Shown in pieces: positions 1 through 8,777 of a stretch of DNA of 64,000 bases (position 1 is its first letter; each line of letters starts with the position of its first letter). The notes beneath the pieces are model-generated. The model saw only the letters and a program-made list of their open reading frames with translations. It was not told the DNA's origin and made no database searches. The position numbers and the translations under genes are program-made. Origin of the DNA: JALORV01 sp963754065 (lineage in GTDB: Bacteria > Pseudomonadota > Gammaproteobacteria > Burkholderiales > Burkholderiaceae_F). Location of the stretch: the NCBI GenBank assembly GCA_963754065.1, contig CAVWFH010000012.1, positions 1 through 64,000 of the forward strand. Reading direction: 5' to 3'.

Positions 1-1
1 C

Positions 2-1109
2 ATGATCCTGCCGAAGAGCGTGGCCGACACGGCGAAGACGGAGGACTTCAATTCGGGCAAGGCCATGATCGGTACCGGGCCATATCGACTCACGGAGTAT
101 GTCGCCGGCGACCGCGTGGTATAGAGGCGCAATGATACGTATTGGGGCACGAAACCGACGTGGGACAACGTCCGATTCAAGATGATCCCGAGCGCGCCGG
201 CGCGCGTGGCCGCGCTGCTGGCCGGCGACGTGCAGATGATTGAAGGCGTGCCCACGGCCGACATGGCCAAGCTGTCCAAGGACGGTCGCGTCGACCTCGC
301 CTCGGCCGTGTCGAACCGGATCATCTACCTGCACATGGACTCGGGCCGCGAGAAAAACTCGCCGTTCGTGACGACCGTGCGACGGCAAGCCGATGGAGGC
401 CAATCCACTGCGCGATCCGAAGGTACGCAAAGCGATCAGCAAGATGGTCGATCGTGACGCAATCGTCTCCCGCATCATGGAAGGCCAGGCCGTCGCCGCC
501 GGGCAGTTGCTGCCGGACCAGTTCTTCGGCACCAGCAAGGCGCTGAAACCCGAGAAGTACGACCCCGACGGCGCGAAGAAGCTGCTGGCCGAGGCAGGTT
601 ATCCGAACGGATTTGGAATTACGCTGCACGCACCGAACAACCGCTACATCAACGATGCGGCGATCGCGCAGGCCGTCGCTCAGTACCTGACGCGCAACGG
701 CATTCCGACCAAGGTCGAAACGATGCCGTCGAACGTGTTCTTCTCACGCGGTTCCAAGCTCGAGTTCAGCTTCCTGTTGGCCGGCTGGGGTGCGGAGACG
801 GGCGAGACGTCGTCTCCGCTGCGCGCGCTGCTGGCCACCTTTGATCAGAAGCAGGGGCTGGGCACGGCCAACCGCGGCCGCTTCTCCGATGTGGGCGTCG
901 ACGCGCTGATCACGCAGGCGACCACGACGATCGACGATACCAAGCGCGGCATCATGCTCGGTCGCGCCTCGGAAAAGGCCGTCGGCGAATTGACCGGCCT
1001 GGTGCCCTTGCACTACGAAGTGAGCACCTGGGGCACCAAGAAGGGACTGACCTACAAGGCGCGTGCTGATCAGTACACGTTCGCCTACGACGTTCGACCA
1101 GCAAAGTGA
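2..1109 (+). pseudogene. Peptide-type ABC transporter substrate-binding protein, 5'-partial and broken
   Basis: This is the C-terminal two thirds of an extracellular solute-binding protein family 5 (DppA/OppA type), which captures peptides or opines in the periplasm. The frame is open from base 2 but has an in-frame TAG at 122-124, inside the family motif that normally reads RNxxYWGxKPxWD; the flanking residues are intact. A second lesion, about one extra base near 377-381, moves the reading from SPFVT to the next frame, DGKPMEANP. From there it runs cleanly to TGA at 1107-1109. It heads a permease/permease/ATPase/ATPase operon, so it should be the cognate binding protein. Lying at the window edge, the two lesions could be sequencing errors instead of true decay. 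The family call is secure; the pseudogene status is not. Confidence 0.75.
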
Positions 1110-1148
1110 TCCGGTGCGAGCGGCGCCGCCTCTGCGTGCAGTTGTAGT

Positions 1149-1240
1149 CGCGGCCGCCGCCGGGCCGCCCCAAGGCGGCCGCGCTAACTCCCCCGCGCCG
1201 AGTGCACGTGCGACCCGCAGGGTCGCGTACACGAGGCGCG
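1149..1240 (+). repeat. Mosaic palindromic element, copy 1
   Basis: Two hairpins fill the gap between the binding-protein gene and the first permease. Hairpin B has a perfect 10-bp stem (1149-1158 with 1174-1183) around a GC-rich loop. After a 10-base spacer, hairpin C runs from 1194 to 1240: arms CGCGCC/GGCGCG, a GA/GA internal loop, GTGCACGTGCGACCC pairing with GGGTCGCGTACAC (two-base GT bulge) and a GCA tip. The same loop, spacer length and bulge recur at 22077-22169 with different stem sequences. The 3' arm ends five bases before the permease ATG and contains its only plausible ribosome-binding site, GAGG at 1233-1236 region. Confidence 0.8.
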
Positions 1241-1244
1241 CGCC

Positions 1245-2222
1245 ATGACGGTCTTTGTACTCCGGCGTCTCGCGCAGACGCTGCTGGTGCTGCTGATCAC
1301 GTCGGTGCTGGTGTTTGGCGGGCTCTTCATGATCGGCGATCCGGTCGAGATCCTGGTCAACCCGTCGGCGGACCAGATCGAAAAGGAGCGCGCGACCAAG
1401 GCGCTCGGGCTCGACAAGCCCCTGCACGAGCAATACGTTGGTTTCCTGCGCGGTGCGCTTACCGGGAATCTCGGCAATTCCTTTGTCTACGCGCGGCCGG
1501 CACTCGAGGTGATCTTCGAACGCATGCCGGCAACACTCGAGCTGGCCTTCCTCGCGATGGTGATCGCGGTCACGCTGGGCATCCCGCTCGGGCTTTACGC
1601 CGGGCTGCGACCGCACAGCGTCGTGTCGAAGACCATCATGGCCGGATCGATTCTCGGGTTTTCGCTGCCAACCTTCTGGGTCGGCCTTATCCTGATCCTG
1701 ATCTTCGCGGTCACGCTGGGATGGCTGCCCTCGACCGGTCGCGGGCCGACCACCGACGTCCTCGGGCTGCAGCTGTCGATCTTCAACTGGGAGGGCCTCC
1801 GGTATGCCTTGCTGCCAGCGATCAACCTGGCGCTGTTCAAGCTCTCGCTGATCATTCGGCTGACACGGGCGCAGGTCCGTGAGCAGAGCCTGCTCGACTA
1901 CATCAAGTTCGCGCGCGCCAAGGGCCTGACCAACCGCCGGGTGATCGGCGTCCACCTGCTGAAGAACATCCTGATCCCGCTGGTGACGGTCGTCGGCCTG
2001 GAGCTGGGCTCGGTGATCGCGTTCGCCGTGGTGACCGAGACGATTTTCGCGTGGCCCGGCATGGGCAAGCTGGTGATCGACTCGATCTTCCTGCTCGATC
2101 GGCCGGTGGTGGTCGCCTACCTGATGGTGGTCGTGTTCATGTTCATCCTGATCAACCTGGTGGTCGACCTCCTCTACTCGGTGCTCGACCCGCGCGTGCG
2201 ACTGTCCGAGGTCAAGTCATGA
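1245..2222 (+). CDS. Peptide ABC transporter permease, DppB/OppB type
   Basis: A 325-residue inner-membrane permease of the dipeptide/oligopeptide importer family; it would form half of the translocation channel. An N-terminal membrane helix (residues about 7-29) follows the usual VLRRLxQTLL opening. A periplasmic segment and several more helices come next. The cytoplasmic coupling region around residues 205-235 reads RAKGLTNRRVIGVHLLKN, the EAA-type loop that contacts the ATPases. Length matches the family. ATG at 1245 sits directly behind palindromic element copy 1. Its TGA overlaps the ATG of the next permease (ATGA), indicating translational coupling. The substrate cannot be read from the permease; downstream deacylases hint at acylated amino acids or small peptides. 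Confidence 0.9.
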   Translation: MTVFVLRRLAQTLLVLLITSVLVFGGLFMIGDPVEILVNPSADQIEKERATKALGLDKPLHEQYVGFLRGALTGNLGNSFVYARPALEVIFERMPATLELAFLAMVIAVTLGIPLGLYAGLRPHSVVSKTIMAGSILGFSLPTFWVGLILILIFAVTLGWLPSTGRGPTTDVLGLQLSIFNWEGLRYALLPAINLALFKLSLIIRLTRAQVREQSLLDYIKFARAKGLTNRRVIGVHLLKNILIPLVTVVGLELGSVIAFAVVTETIFAWPGMGKLVIDSIFLLDRPVVVAYLMVVVFMFILINLVVDLLYSVLDPRVRLSEVKS

Positions 2223-3121
2223 ACGCCATCGTCGTGCCGGTGGCGGCGGTCGAGACGCCATGGCAGCGTTTCCGCAAGCAGTTCGCCGAAAGCCGGCTGG
2301 CGCTGGCGGGACTGGCATTGCTCGTGGTGATCATCGCGATCGCGCTGTTCGCTCCGTGGATTGCGCCGCAGAACCCGTACGACCTGGCCAAGCTCGATCT
2401 GCTCGACGCACGGCTGCCGCCCGGCGCACGGTCGGCGGATGGCATGACCTACTGGCTCGGCACCGACGGCCAGGGCCGCGACATGCTGTCGGCCATCCTC
2501 TACGGATTGCGCGTGTCGCTGTACGTCGGCGTGGCCAGCGGCGTCATCGCCCTGACGCTGGGCGCCGTCATCGGCGTGCTTGCCGCCTACCTCGGCGGCC
2601 GATTCGAGCAGATCGTCATGCGCGTCGTCGACATCCAGCTCGGCTTTCCGGCCATCCTGGTCGCACTGATCCTGCTGGCGGTGCTCGGCAAGGGCGTCGA
2701 CAAGATCATCATTGCCCTGGTCACCGTGCAGTGGGCGTACTACGCCCGCACCGCGCGATCAGCGGCACTGGTCGAACGCAGCAAGGAATACATCGAGGCG
2801 GCGCGCGCGCTCGGCCTGGGTGCAGGACGCATCGTGCTGCGGCACCTGATGCCGAACGCGCTGCCACCATTGATCGTGGTCGGCACGGTTCAGGTCGCTC
2901 ACGCGATCGCGCTGGAAGCAACGCTGTCGTTCCTCGGCCTCGGCCTGCCACCGACCGAGCCGTCGCTGGGCCTGCTGATCGCCAACGGCTATGAGTACCT
3001 GATGTCGGGCAAGTACTGGATCAGCGTCTACCCGGGCATAGCGCTGCTGGTCACAATCCTCTCGATCAACCTGGTGGGCGACCAGTTGCGCGACGTGCTC
3101 AACCCGCGGCTTTCGCGCTGA
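2219..3121 (+). CDS. Peptide ABC transporter permease, DppC/OppC type
   Basis: The second permease of the importer, 300 residues from the ATG that overlaps the preceding stop. An open frame extends further upstream but only as a shadow of the first permease. It has the family's N-terminal extra domain: a first helix at about 25-47, then a periplasmic stretch containing the typical WLGTDxQGRDMLS motif near residues 78-92. Five further helices follow. The EAA loop (ARALGLGAGRIVLRHLMPN, about residues 195-215) docks to an ATPase. The C-terminus DxLRDxLNPRLSR is characteristic. It pairs with the previous permease and is followed after 23 bases by the first ATPase. Confidence 0.9.
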   Translation: MNAIVVPVAAVETPWQRFRKQFAESRLALAGLALLVVIIAIALFAPWIAPQNPYDLAKLDLLDARLPPGARSADGMTYWLGTDGQGRDMLSAILYGLRVSLYVGVASGVIALTLGAVIGVLAAYLGGRFEQIVMRVVDIQLGFPAILVALILLAVLGKGVDKIIIALVTVQWAYYARTARSAALVERSKEYIEAARALGLGAGRIVLRHLMPNALPPLIVVGTVQVAHAIALEATLSFLGLGLPPTEPSLGLLIANGYEYLMSGKYWISVYPGIALLVTILSINLVGDQLRDVLNPRLSR

Positions 3122-3144
3122 CGACGCTGACAAAGCTAACGACA

Positions 3145-4110
3145 ATGAGCCCCTTGCTGACAGTCAGCGGCCTGCGCACAGAGTTCGCGACGCGTGACGG
3201 CGTCCTGCCCGCGGTGGCGGACGTATCGTTCGAACTCGCGCGTGGCGAGGTGCTCGGGCTGGTGGGGGAGTCGGGGTCGGGCAAGTCGGTGACCGGCTTC
3301 TCGATCCTCGGCCTGATCGATCCGCCGGGCCGCATCGTCGCCGGCAGCATCGTGTTCGACGGTACCGAACTGGTCGGCGCAGCCCAGGACTCGCTGCGGC
3401 GACTGCGCGGGAAACGCATAGCGATGATCTTCCAGGACCCGATGATGACGCTCAATCCGGTCCTGTCGATCGAAACGCAGATGGTGGAAGCGGTTCTTGC
3501 TCACGACAACACGCCGCGCGCGGCGGCGCGCAACCGAGCGATCGAAGCGCTGGGCCGCGTCGGCATCGCCGCGCCCGCCGAGCGGCTCGCTCAGTATCCG
3601 CATCAGTTCTCCGGTGGCATGCGCCAGCGCGTGGCGATCGCCATCGCACTGCTGCACAAGCCCGATCTCATCATCGCCGACGAACCGACCACCGCGCTCG
3701 ACGTCACGGTGCAGGGACAGATCCTCTACGAGATGCAAAGGCTCGTTCGCGAGTCCGGCACGGCGCTCATCTGGATCACGCACGACCTGGCGGTGGTCGC
3801 TGGGCTGGCCGACCGCATCGCGGTGATGTACGCCGGGCGCATCGTTGAGATGGGCGATGCGGCCGCCGTGCTGGATGCTCCGCGCCATCCCTACTCGCGC
3901 GGCTTGCTCGACTCAGTCCCTGCGGCCACCCACCCGGGCGCGCGGTTGCGGCAGATCCGCGGATCGACGCCCTCGCTGCTGCGTCTCGGTCCCGGCTGCG
4001 CGTTCCGCGACCGCTGCGACCGCGCCACCGACGAGTGCGCGCTGATGCCGCCGCTGGCCGAACACGATGGCCGCGCGGTTCGTTGCGTGCATCCGCTGGA
4101 ATTTGCATGA
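3145..4110 (+). CDS. Peptide ABC transporter ATP-binding protein, DppD/OppD type
   Basis: A 321-residue cytoplasmic ATPase energising the importer. Walker A reads GESGSGKS (about residues 40-47), the Q-loop is in MIFQDPMMTLNP, the signature is QFSGGMRQR and Walker B is LIIADEPTTALD, with the switch histidine in WITHDLAVV. The C-terminal extension has the oligopeptide family's cysteine-containing tail (GCAFRDRCDRATDEC), which in homologues binds an iron-sulfur cluster. ATG at 3145 fits the family start. It is the fourth gene of the cluster; the partner ATPase begins 58 bases after its stop. Confidence 0.9.
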   Translation: MSPLLTVSGLRTEFATRDGVLPAVADVSFELARGEVLGLVGESGSGKSVTGFSILGLIDPPGRIVAGSIVFDGTELVGAAQDSLRRLRGKRIAMIFQDPMMTLNPVLSIETQMVEAVLAHDNTPRAAARNRAIEALGRVGIAAPAERLAQYPHQFSGGMRQRVAIAIALLHKPDLIIADEPTTALDVTVQGQILYEMQRLVRESGTALIWITHDLAVVAGLADRIAVMYAGRIVEMGDAAAVLDAPRHPYSRGLLDSVPAATHPGARLRQIRGSTPSLLRLGPGCAFRDRCDRATDECALMPPLAEHDGRAVRCVHPLEFA

Positions 4111-4168
4111 GCGCGCACGGCCGGTCCGAAGCGCTCATCCCGCAGCGCGCAGCGCGGAGGGTCGTCCA

Positions 4169-5143
4169 GTGACCGCCCTGCTGCAGATCGACGCCGTCAG
4201 CAAACGCTTCAGCAAGCGGCTGGACGCCATCGAGAAACTGGCGCGAACTCTGGGCGCGAAGGTAAGCGAGCACACGGTGCACGCGGTCGACCGCGTCAGC
4301 TTCGAGGTGGCCGAGCGCGAAGTCGTCGGACTGGTCGGCGAATCCGGTTGCGGCAAATCCACACTGGGACGGCTCGCCTGCGGCCTGCACGCGCCGACCG
4401 AAGGGACGGTGCGTTATCGAGGCCAGCCGGTCACGACCGAACCGGGCGTGCGGCGCCCGATCCAGATGATCTTCCAGGATCCGTTCGCTTCGCTGAATCC
4501 ACGCATGCGCGTCACCGACATCGTTGGCGAAGCGCCGCGCGTACACGGCATCATCGGGGCGGGCGAAGTGGCCGACTATGTCGCGGAGCTGCTGCAGCGG
4601 GTCGGCCTCGACCCTTCATTCGCGCGTCGCTATCCGCACCAGTTTTCCGGCGGCCAGCGGGCGCGTGTCGGGATCGCGCGCGCACTGGCGGTCAAGCCGG
4701 AGTTCCTGGTCTGTGATGAGGCGGTCGCAGCGCTTGATGTCTCGATCCAGGCACAGGTGCTGAACCTCTTCATGGATCTGCGCGACCGCTACGACCTGAC
4801 GTATCTTTTCATCAGCCACGACCTGGGCGTGGTGCGGCATCTGTCCAACCGCGTCGTCGTCATGTACCTGGGCCGCGTCGTCGAGGTCGCCAGGACCGAG
4901 GAACTTTTCGCCCAGCCGAACCATCCCTATACGCAGGCACTGCTGTTCGAGGTGCCGCGGCTGGACCGCAAGCGCAGGACTTTCGTCCCGATCAAGGGCG
5001 AGATCCCTTCGCCGCTGGCACCGCCCACGGGGTGCCACTTCCACCCGCGTTGCCCGAGCGCCATGCCCCGGTGCGCAACGGCGGCCCCGGCATTGCGAGA
5101 GATCGCGCCCGGTCGCCTGTCCGCCTGCCACCTTAACGATTGA
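4169..5143 (+). CDS. Peptide ABC transporter ATP-binding protein, DppF/OppF type
   Basis: Second ATPase of the importer, 324 residues from a GTG at 4169 that has GGAGG at 4156-4160 at good spacing; the longer open frame starting at 4067 overlaps the previous gene and lacks homology to the family. It carries Walker A GESGCGKS, signature QFSGGQRAR, Walker B FLVCDEAVAALD and switch histidine FISHDLGVV. The C-terminal oligopeptide tail GCHFHPRCPSAMPRC is present. Walker B ends in DEAVAALD, a variant commonly seen in DppF-like subunits. Together with the preceding ATPase it would form the heterodimer of the transporter. Confidence 0.9.
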   Translation: MTALLQIDAVSKRFSKRLDAIEKLARTLGAKVSEHTVHAVDRVSFEVAEREVVGLVGESGCGKSTLGRLACGLHAPTEGTVRYRGQPVTTEPGVRRPIQMIFQDPFASLNPRMRVTDIVGEAPRVHGIIGAGEVADYVAELLQRVGLDPSFARRYPHQFSGGQRARVGIARALAVKPEFLVCDEAVAALDVSIQAQVLNLFMDLRDRYDLTYLFISHDLGVVRHLSNRVVVMYLGRVVEVARTEELFAQPNHPYTQALLFEVPRLDRKRRTFVPIKGEIPSPLAPPTGCHFHPRCPSAMPRCATAAPALREIAPGRLSACHLND

Positions 5144-5175
5144 GGAATGAGCTTTCACATTGAAGCGCTGATCTG

Positions 5176-6036
5176 ATGACGCCTCAAGCCTTTTCACTCC
5201 ACGGGCCCGACGAGCCTCGCGTTGCGCTGGTACTCGACTCGCCGCACTCGGGCGTCGACTTCCCTTCGGATTTCGATGCGGTCGTTTCGGAGTACGACCT
5301 GCGCGACGGCGAAGATTGCTTCGTCGACGAGTTGTACCTGCCGGCCATCGAACTCGGCATTCCGTTGCTGGCGGCCCGCTATCCGCGCACGTACCTGGAC
5401 CCGAATCGCCATCATGGCGACATCGACCTGGAACTGATCGAGGGCGGCTCCTGGCCGCACGAGTATTTGCCGAGCGGCAAGGCTGCGATCGGCAAGGCGT
5501 TGATCTGGCGCACGCTGGACGACGGGCGTTCGATCTACTCGCGCAGGTTGCGGGTCGACGAGGTGCGTTCGCGCATCGATCGCTTCCATGCGCCGTACCA
5601 CCGGAGCTTGTCGCAACTTCTTACGACGGCACATGAGGCGTTTGGCGTGGTGTATCACCTCAACTGCCATTCGATGAACTCGGTCGCCGGCAAGATGGGT
5701 GAAGGCGGCGAGGGAACGGAACGCGCGGATTTCGTGCTGGGTGACCGCGATGGCACGACCTGCGATCCGTCGTTTACCGGGTTCGTCCGCTCAACGCTTG
5801 CCGCGATGGGCTACGTGGTCGCGGTGAACGATCCCTACAAGGGGGTCGAACTGGTGCGCGCCTACTCCGATCCGGCGCGCGGCCGCCACAGCCTGCAGGT
5901 CGAGATCAACAAGCGGCTGTACATGGACGAGGCGGCGCGGGCCAGGCACTCCGGCTTTGCGCCGCTGCAGGCCAACCTCATGCACCTGGTGGAAGCGATC
6001 CGCGATTACATACTTCGGGAGCAGCGCCGTGCCTGA
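5176..6036 (+). CDS. N-formylglutamate amidohydrolase family protein
   Basis: A 286-residue cytoplasmic hydrolase of the N-formylglutamate amidohydrolase family, which releases formate or another acyl group from acylated glutamate or similar amino acids. Family hallmarks are an early SPHSG motif (residues 22-26), RYPRTYLDPNR near residue 75 and the metal-binding-like segment HLNCHSMNS near 160. No hut genes are present, so a role in histidine degradation (HutG) is not supported. It lies 32 bases after the transporter ATPase and overlaps the next deacylase gene by 8 bases, so a role in processing the imported substrate is likely. The true substrate is inferred only. Confidence 0.8.
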   Translation: MTPQAFSLHGPDEPRVALVLDSPHSGVDFPSDFDAVVSEYDLRDGEDCFVDELYLPAIELGIPLLAARYPRTYLDPNRHHGDIDLELIEGGSWPHEYLPSGKAAIGKALIWRTLDDGRSIYSRRLRVDEVRSRIDRFHAPYHRSLSQLLTTAHEAFGVVYHLNCHSMNSVAGKMGEGGEGTERADFVLGDRDGTTCDPSFTGFVRSTLAAMGYVVAVNDPYKGVELVRAYSDPARGRHSLQVEINKRLYMDEAARARHSGFAPLQANLMHLVEAIRDYILREQRRA

Positions 6037-6982
6037 ACACCATCCCATCGAGGTGCGTCCGCCCGACATCACGGCCTACCGAACGAGCCCGAGTGGTGTC
6101 GACTACGTGCATGTGTTCGACTCCGGACAACCCGGTCCCACGGTGATGCTGCAGGCGCTCACGCACGGCAACGAGTTCTGCGGTGCGCATGCGTTGATCG
6201 AAGTACTGGATTCGGGCATCCGCCCGCACGCGGGTCGCCTGATCGTCGCCTTTGCCAACGTCGAGGCCTTTGCCGGCTTCGATTTCGACGACCCCGACGC
6301 GTCGCGTTACGTCGACGAAGACTACAACCGCGTCTGGGCCGACGCCGTGCTCGACGGCCCGCGAGACTCCACCGAACTGCGGCGCGCCCGCGCGCTGCGG
6401 CCCTTCGTCGATGCCGCCGACTTCCTGCTCGACCTGCACTCGATGCACGAACCCGGCCGGCCGATCATGGTCTGCGGCATGGTCGACAAGCATCTCGCTC
6501 TGGCGCGCAAGGTCGGCATGCCCGCCGACCTGCTGATCGACACCGGGCATCCGGCAGGGCTGCGCATGCGCGACCGCGGCGGCTTCAACGATCCGGCGAG
6601 CGCGAAGCAGGCGTTGCTGATCGAATGCGGGCAGCACTGGGAAAAGCGTGCGGTCGACGTCGCGCGCGACACGACGCTGCGCTTCCTCGCTGCCACCGGC
6701 AGCGTACCGTTCGATCGCATCGCGGCGCGCCTTTCGGTGCCGCTGCCTGCCACGCAGCGCGTCGTGCGCGTCACCGAGCCGGTGGTCGCGCGGTCGACGG
6801 CCTTCGAGTTCCTGGTGCCGATCGAGGGCCTGGGAATCGTGCCCCAGGCGGGCACGCCGATCGCCCGCGACGGCGATACCGTGTGGGTGGCACCCTATGA
6901 CGACACTGTGCTGGTGATGCCGTCGATGCGGCACCTGAAGCCTGGCAACACCCAGGTGCGTCTCGGCCGCTACGACACATGA
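6029..6982 (+). CDS. Succinylglutamate desuccinylase/aspartoacylase (AstE/ASPA) family deacylase
   Basis: A 317-residue zinc carboxypeptidase-fold deacylase. Zinc ligands are visible as H46 and E49 in THGNE and a third histidine in LDLHSMHEP; a catalytic glutamate lies in LIECGQH. Such enzymes remove acyl groups from N-acyl amino acids (N-acetylaspartate, N-succinylglutamate, N-acetyl-diaminobutyrate). GTG at 6029 was chosen because CGGGAG lies about 8 bases upstream and the product matches family length; the open frame starting at 5957 only shadows the upstream gene. It overlaps the N-formylglutamate hydrolase and, by ATGA, the next gene, so the three are probably co-translated. Confidence 0.75.
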   Translation: MPEHHPIEVRPPDITAYRTSPSGVDYVHVFDSGQPGPTVMLQALTHGNEFCGAHALIEVLDSGIRPHAGRLIVAFANVEAFAGFDFDDPDASRYVDEDYNRVWADAVLDGPRDSTELRRARALRPFVDAADFLLDLHSMHEPGRPIMVCGMVDKHLALARKVGMPADLLIDTGHPAGLRMRDRGGFNDPASAKQALLIECGQHWEKRAVDVARDTTLRFLAATGSVPFDRIAARLSVPLPATQRVVRVTEPVVARSTAFEFLVPIEGLGIVPQAGTPIARDGDTVWVAPYDDTVLVMPSMRHLKPGNTQVRLGRYDT

Positions 6983-7968
6983 ATGTGAACCGACTCTTCG
7001 CTTCCACCCTGCAATGGCTGGGTGCCACTGCCCTGGGACTTCTCGTGGGCACGGCATCCGCCCAGCAGACGCTGACGCCGGTCCGCGCGTCGGAGCACGT
7101 CTGGTACTTCCAGGGAGACTCGGGCATGGCCTCGACGGCCAACCGCGCCTTCAATTCGAATGCTGCCTTTGTCGTGACACGCGACGGCGTCGTCGTCTTC
7201 GATGCCCTCGGATCGCCCGAACTCGGTGCGGCCATGAAGCGGGCGATCGCGGCGGTCACCTCGCAGCCGATCCGCATCGTGATCGTGAGCCACTTCCATG
7301 CCGACCACTTTTACGGGCTGCAGGCACTGGCGGGTCCGGACGTGGAGATCTGGGCCAGCAGCAAGGCTCGCGGCACGGTCAGCGATCCGCCGGCACAGGA
7401 GCGCCTCGAGCAGCGCCGGCGCGACCTCTGGCCCTACGTGGACGAAAAGACGCGGCTGGTGCCTGCCAGCCGCTGGATCGACTTCGCCGCCGGCCGGGAC
7501 TACGCCTTCGAGCGCGGTGGCATCCGCTTTCGCCTGATCGATGTCGGCGGCGCGCACTCGCCGGAAGACATCATGCTGTGGGTCGAGAACGACCGCGTGC
7601 TGCTGGCGGGCGACCTGTACTTCAGCGGGCGCATCCCGTTCGTCGGCAATGCCAACACGCGCTCCTGGCTGGCGACGCTGGATGTCATCGCCCCGCTCAA
7701 GCCCGCGGTCGTGATTCCCGGCCACGGCAGCGCCTCGCGCGATCCGGCACCCGACATTGCGCTGACGCGCGAGTACCTGCTGTACCTGCGCGAGCAGATG
7801 GGCAGGGCGGCGCGCGATCTGGTGCCGTTTGACGAGGCGTATGCCGCCGTCGACTGGTCGCGTTTCGAGAAAGTCCCTGCATTTTCCGCGGCCAATCGCC
7901 TCAATGCGTACGGCACCTATCTGCAGCTCGAGCAGGAGGGACTCACTCCCGCCGCGGCGGGGAAGTGA
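6979..7968 (+). CDS. Exported metallo-beta-lactamase-fold hydrolase
   Basis: A 329-residue protein with a Sec signal peptide (hydrophobic core about residues 12-28, cleavage after an ASA motif) and a metallo-beta-lactamase domain. The zinc motif HFHADH occupies residues 105-110; later ligands appear as GGAHSPEDI, LLAGDLYF and IPGHG. It is therefore a periplasmic or secreted Zn-hydrolase, possibly a lactonase or thioesterase-like enzyme. It resembles the MBL proteins of quinoprotein relay systems, but no quinoprotein gene is nearby. Its ATG overlaps the stop of the deacylase gene, making it the last gene of the import/deacylation cluster. Confidence 0.8.
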   Translation: MNVNRLFASTLQWLGATALGLLVGTASAQQTLTPVRASEHVWYFQGDSGMASTANRAFNSNAAFVVTRDGVVVFDALGSPELGAAMKRAIAAVTSQPIRIVIVSHFHADHFYGLQALAGPDVEIWASSKARGTVSDPPAQERLEQRRRDLWPYVDEKTRLVPASRWIDFAAGRDYAFERGGIRFRLIDVGGAHSPEDIMLWVENDRVLLAGDLYFSGRIPFVGNANTRSWLATLDVIAPLKPAVVIPGHGSASRDPAPDIALTREYLLYLREQMGRAARDLVPFDEAYAAVDWSRFEKVPAFSAANRLNAYGTYLQLEQEGLTPAAAGK

Positions 7969-8074
7969 TCGAGCGATGGCCGATGTCCCGGCGATCCGGC
8001 GCGACCGTCGACGGTTGCGCTAACCTGCGCGTTGTTTCCGGCAGTTCATGCCTTTTCCTTATCGGAGCACGACG

Positions 8075-8731
8075 ATGCTGAAGCGTTTGAGCAGTGTCCT
8101 GTTCGCGGCGGCCACGACCCTCATTCTCGGCTGCGCGACTTCATCGACCACACTGGACGCCCAGTGGGTCAATCCCGAGTACATCGGCAAACGGCCGATC
8201 CGCAGCATGATGGTGATGGCGGCGGTGCGCGACTCGACCAATCGACGCATCAGCGAGGACCGGATGGTCGCGGCCCTGTCAGCGGCCGGCGTCAAGGCCG
8301 TCCAGTCCTACACCCTGCTCCCGGAAGACGGCCCGGTGACGGAAGACCGCTTGCGACGCGTCGTCACCGAGGCAGGCGTCTCGCATGCGATGGTCACGCG
8401 CATCATCAACGTCTCCACGCAGGTCAATGTCTCGCCCGGCATGGTCATGGGGCCGGCCTGGGGGCCGGGATGGGGCTGGGGCGGCGGCTGGGGTCCCGGC
8501 TGGGGCGGCATGGCCGGCTATCACAATGCCATGTGGGCAACGTCGATTCCGCCGCAGGTCACCACGACGCAGAATGTCCATGCCGATACGCGCGTGTTCG
8601 ATGCCAAGAGTGCCGCCGTTTTGTGGTCGGCCGCGACCACCACGTCGACCGGCTACAACACGGTGCCGCAGCTGATCGATCAGTTCGTGCAGCTGATCGT
8701 GGCAACGATGACGAAGGACGGCGTGATCTGA
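8075..8731 (+). CDS. Putative outer-membrane lipoprotein with Gly/Trp-rich insert
   Basis: A 218-residue predicted lipoprotein. The ATG at 8075 was chosen over 8048 because CGGAG precedes it and it gives a compact signal peptide ending in a lipobox LILGC, with the lipidated cysteine at residue 20. The mature region begins with a conserved-looking segment (DAQWVNPEY), then an alpha/beta domain, broken by a glycine/tryptophan-rich low-complexity stretch (repeated GPGW and GWGG units, about residues 128-148). It resembles lipoproteins of the DUF4136 kind in layout, but this is weak. Function unknown. The gene stands alone between the importer cluster and a convergent DUF697-type gene. Confidence 0.75.
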   Translation: MLKRLSSVLFAAATTLILGCATSSTTLDAQWVNPEYIGKRPIRSMMVMAAVRDSTNRRISEDRMVAALSAAGVKAVQSYTLLPEDGPVTEDRLRRVVTEAGVSHAMVTRIINVSTQVNVSPGMVMGPAWGPGWGWGGGWGPGWGGMAGYHNAMWATSIPPQVTTTQNVHADTRVFDAKSAAVLWSAATTTSTGYNTVPQLIDQFVQLIVATMTKDGVI

Positions 8732-8777
8732 AATCCGCGCAGCGGGAGAGTGTTCGGGCCGGACCTCCCGGCCCGTT

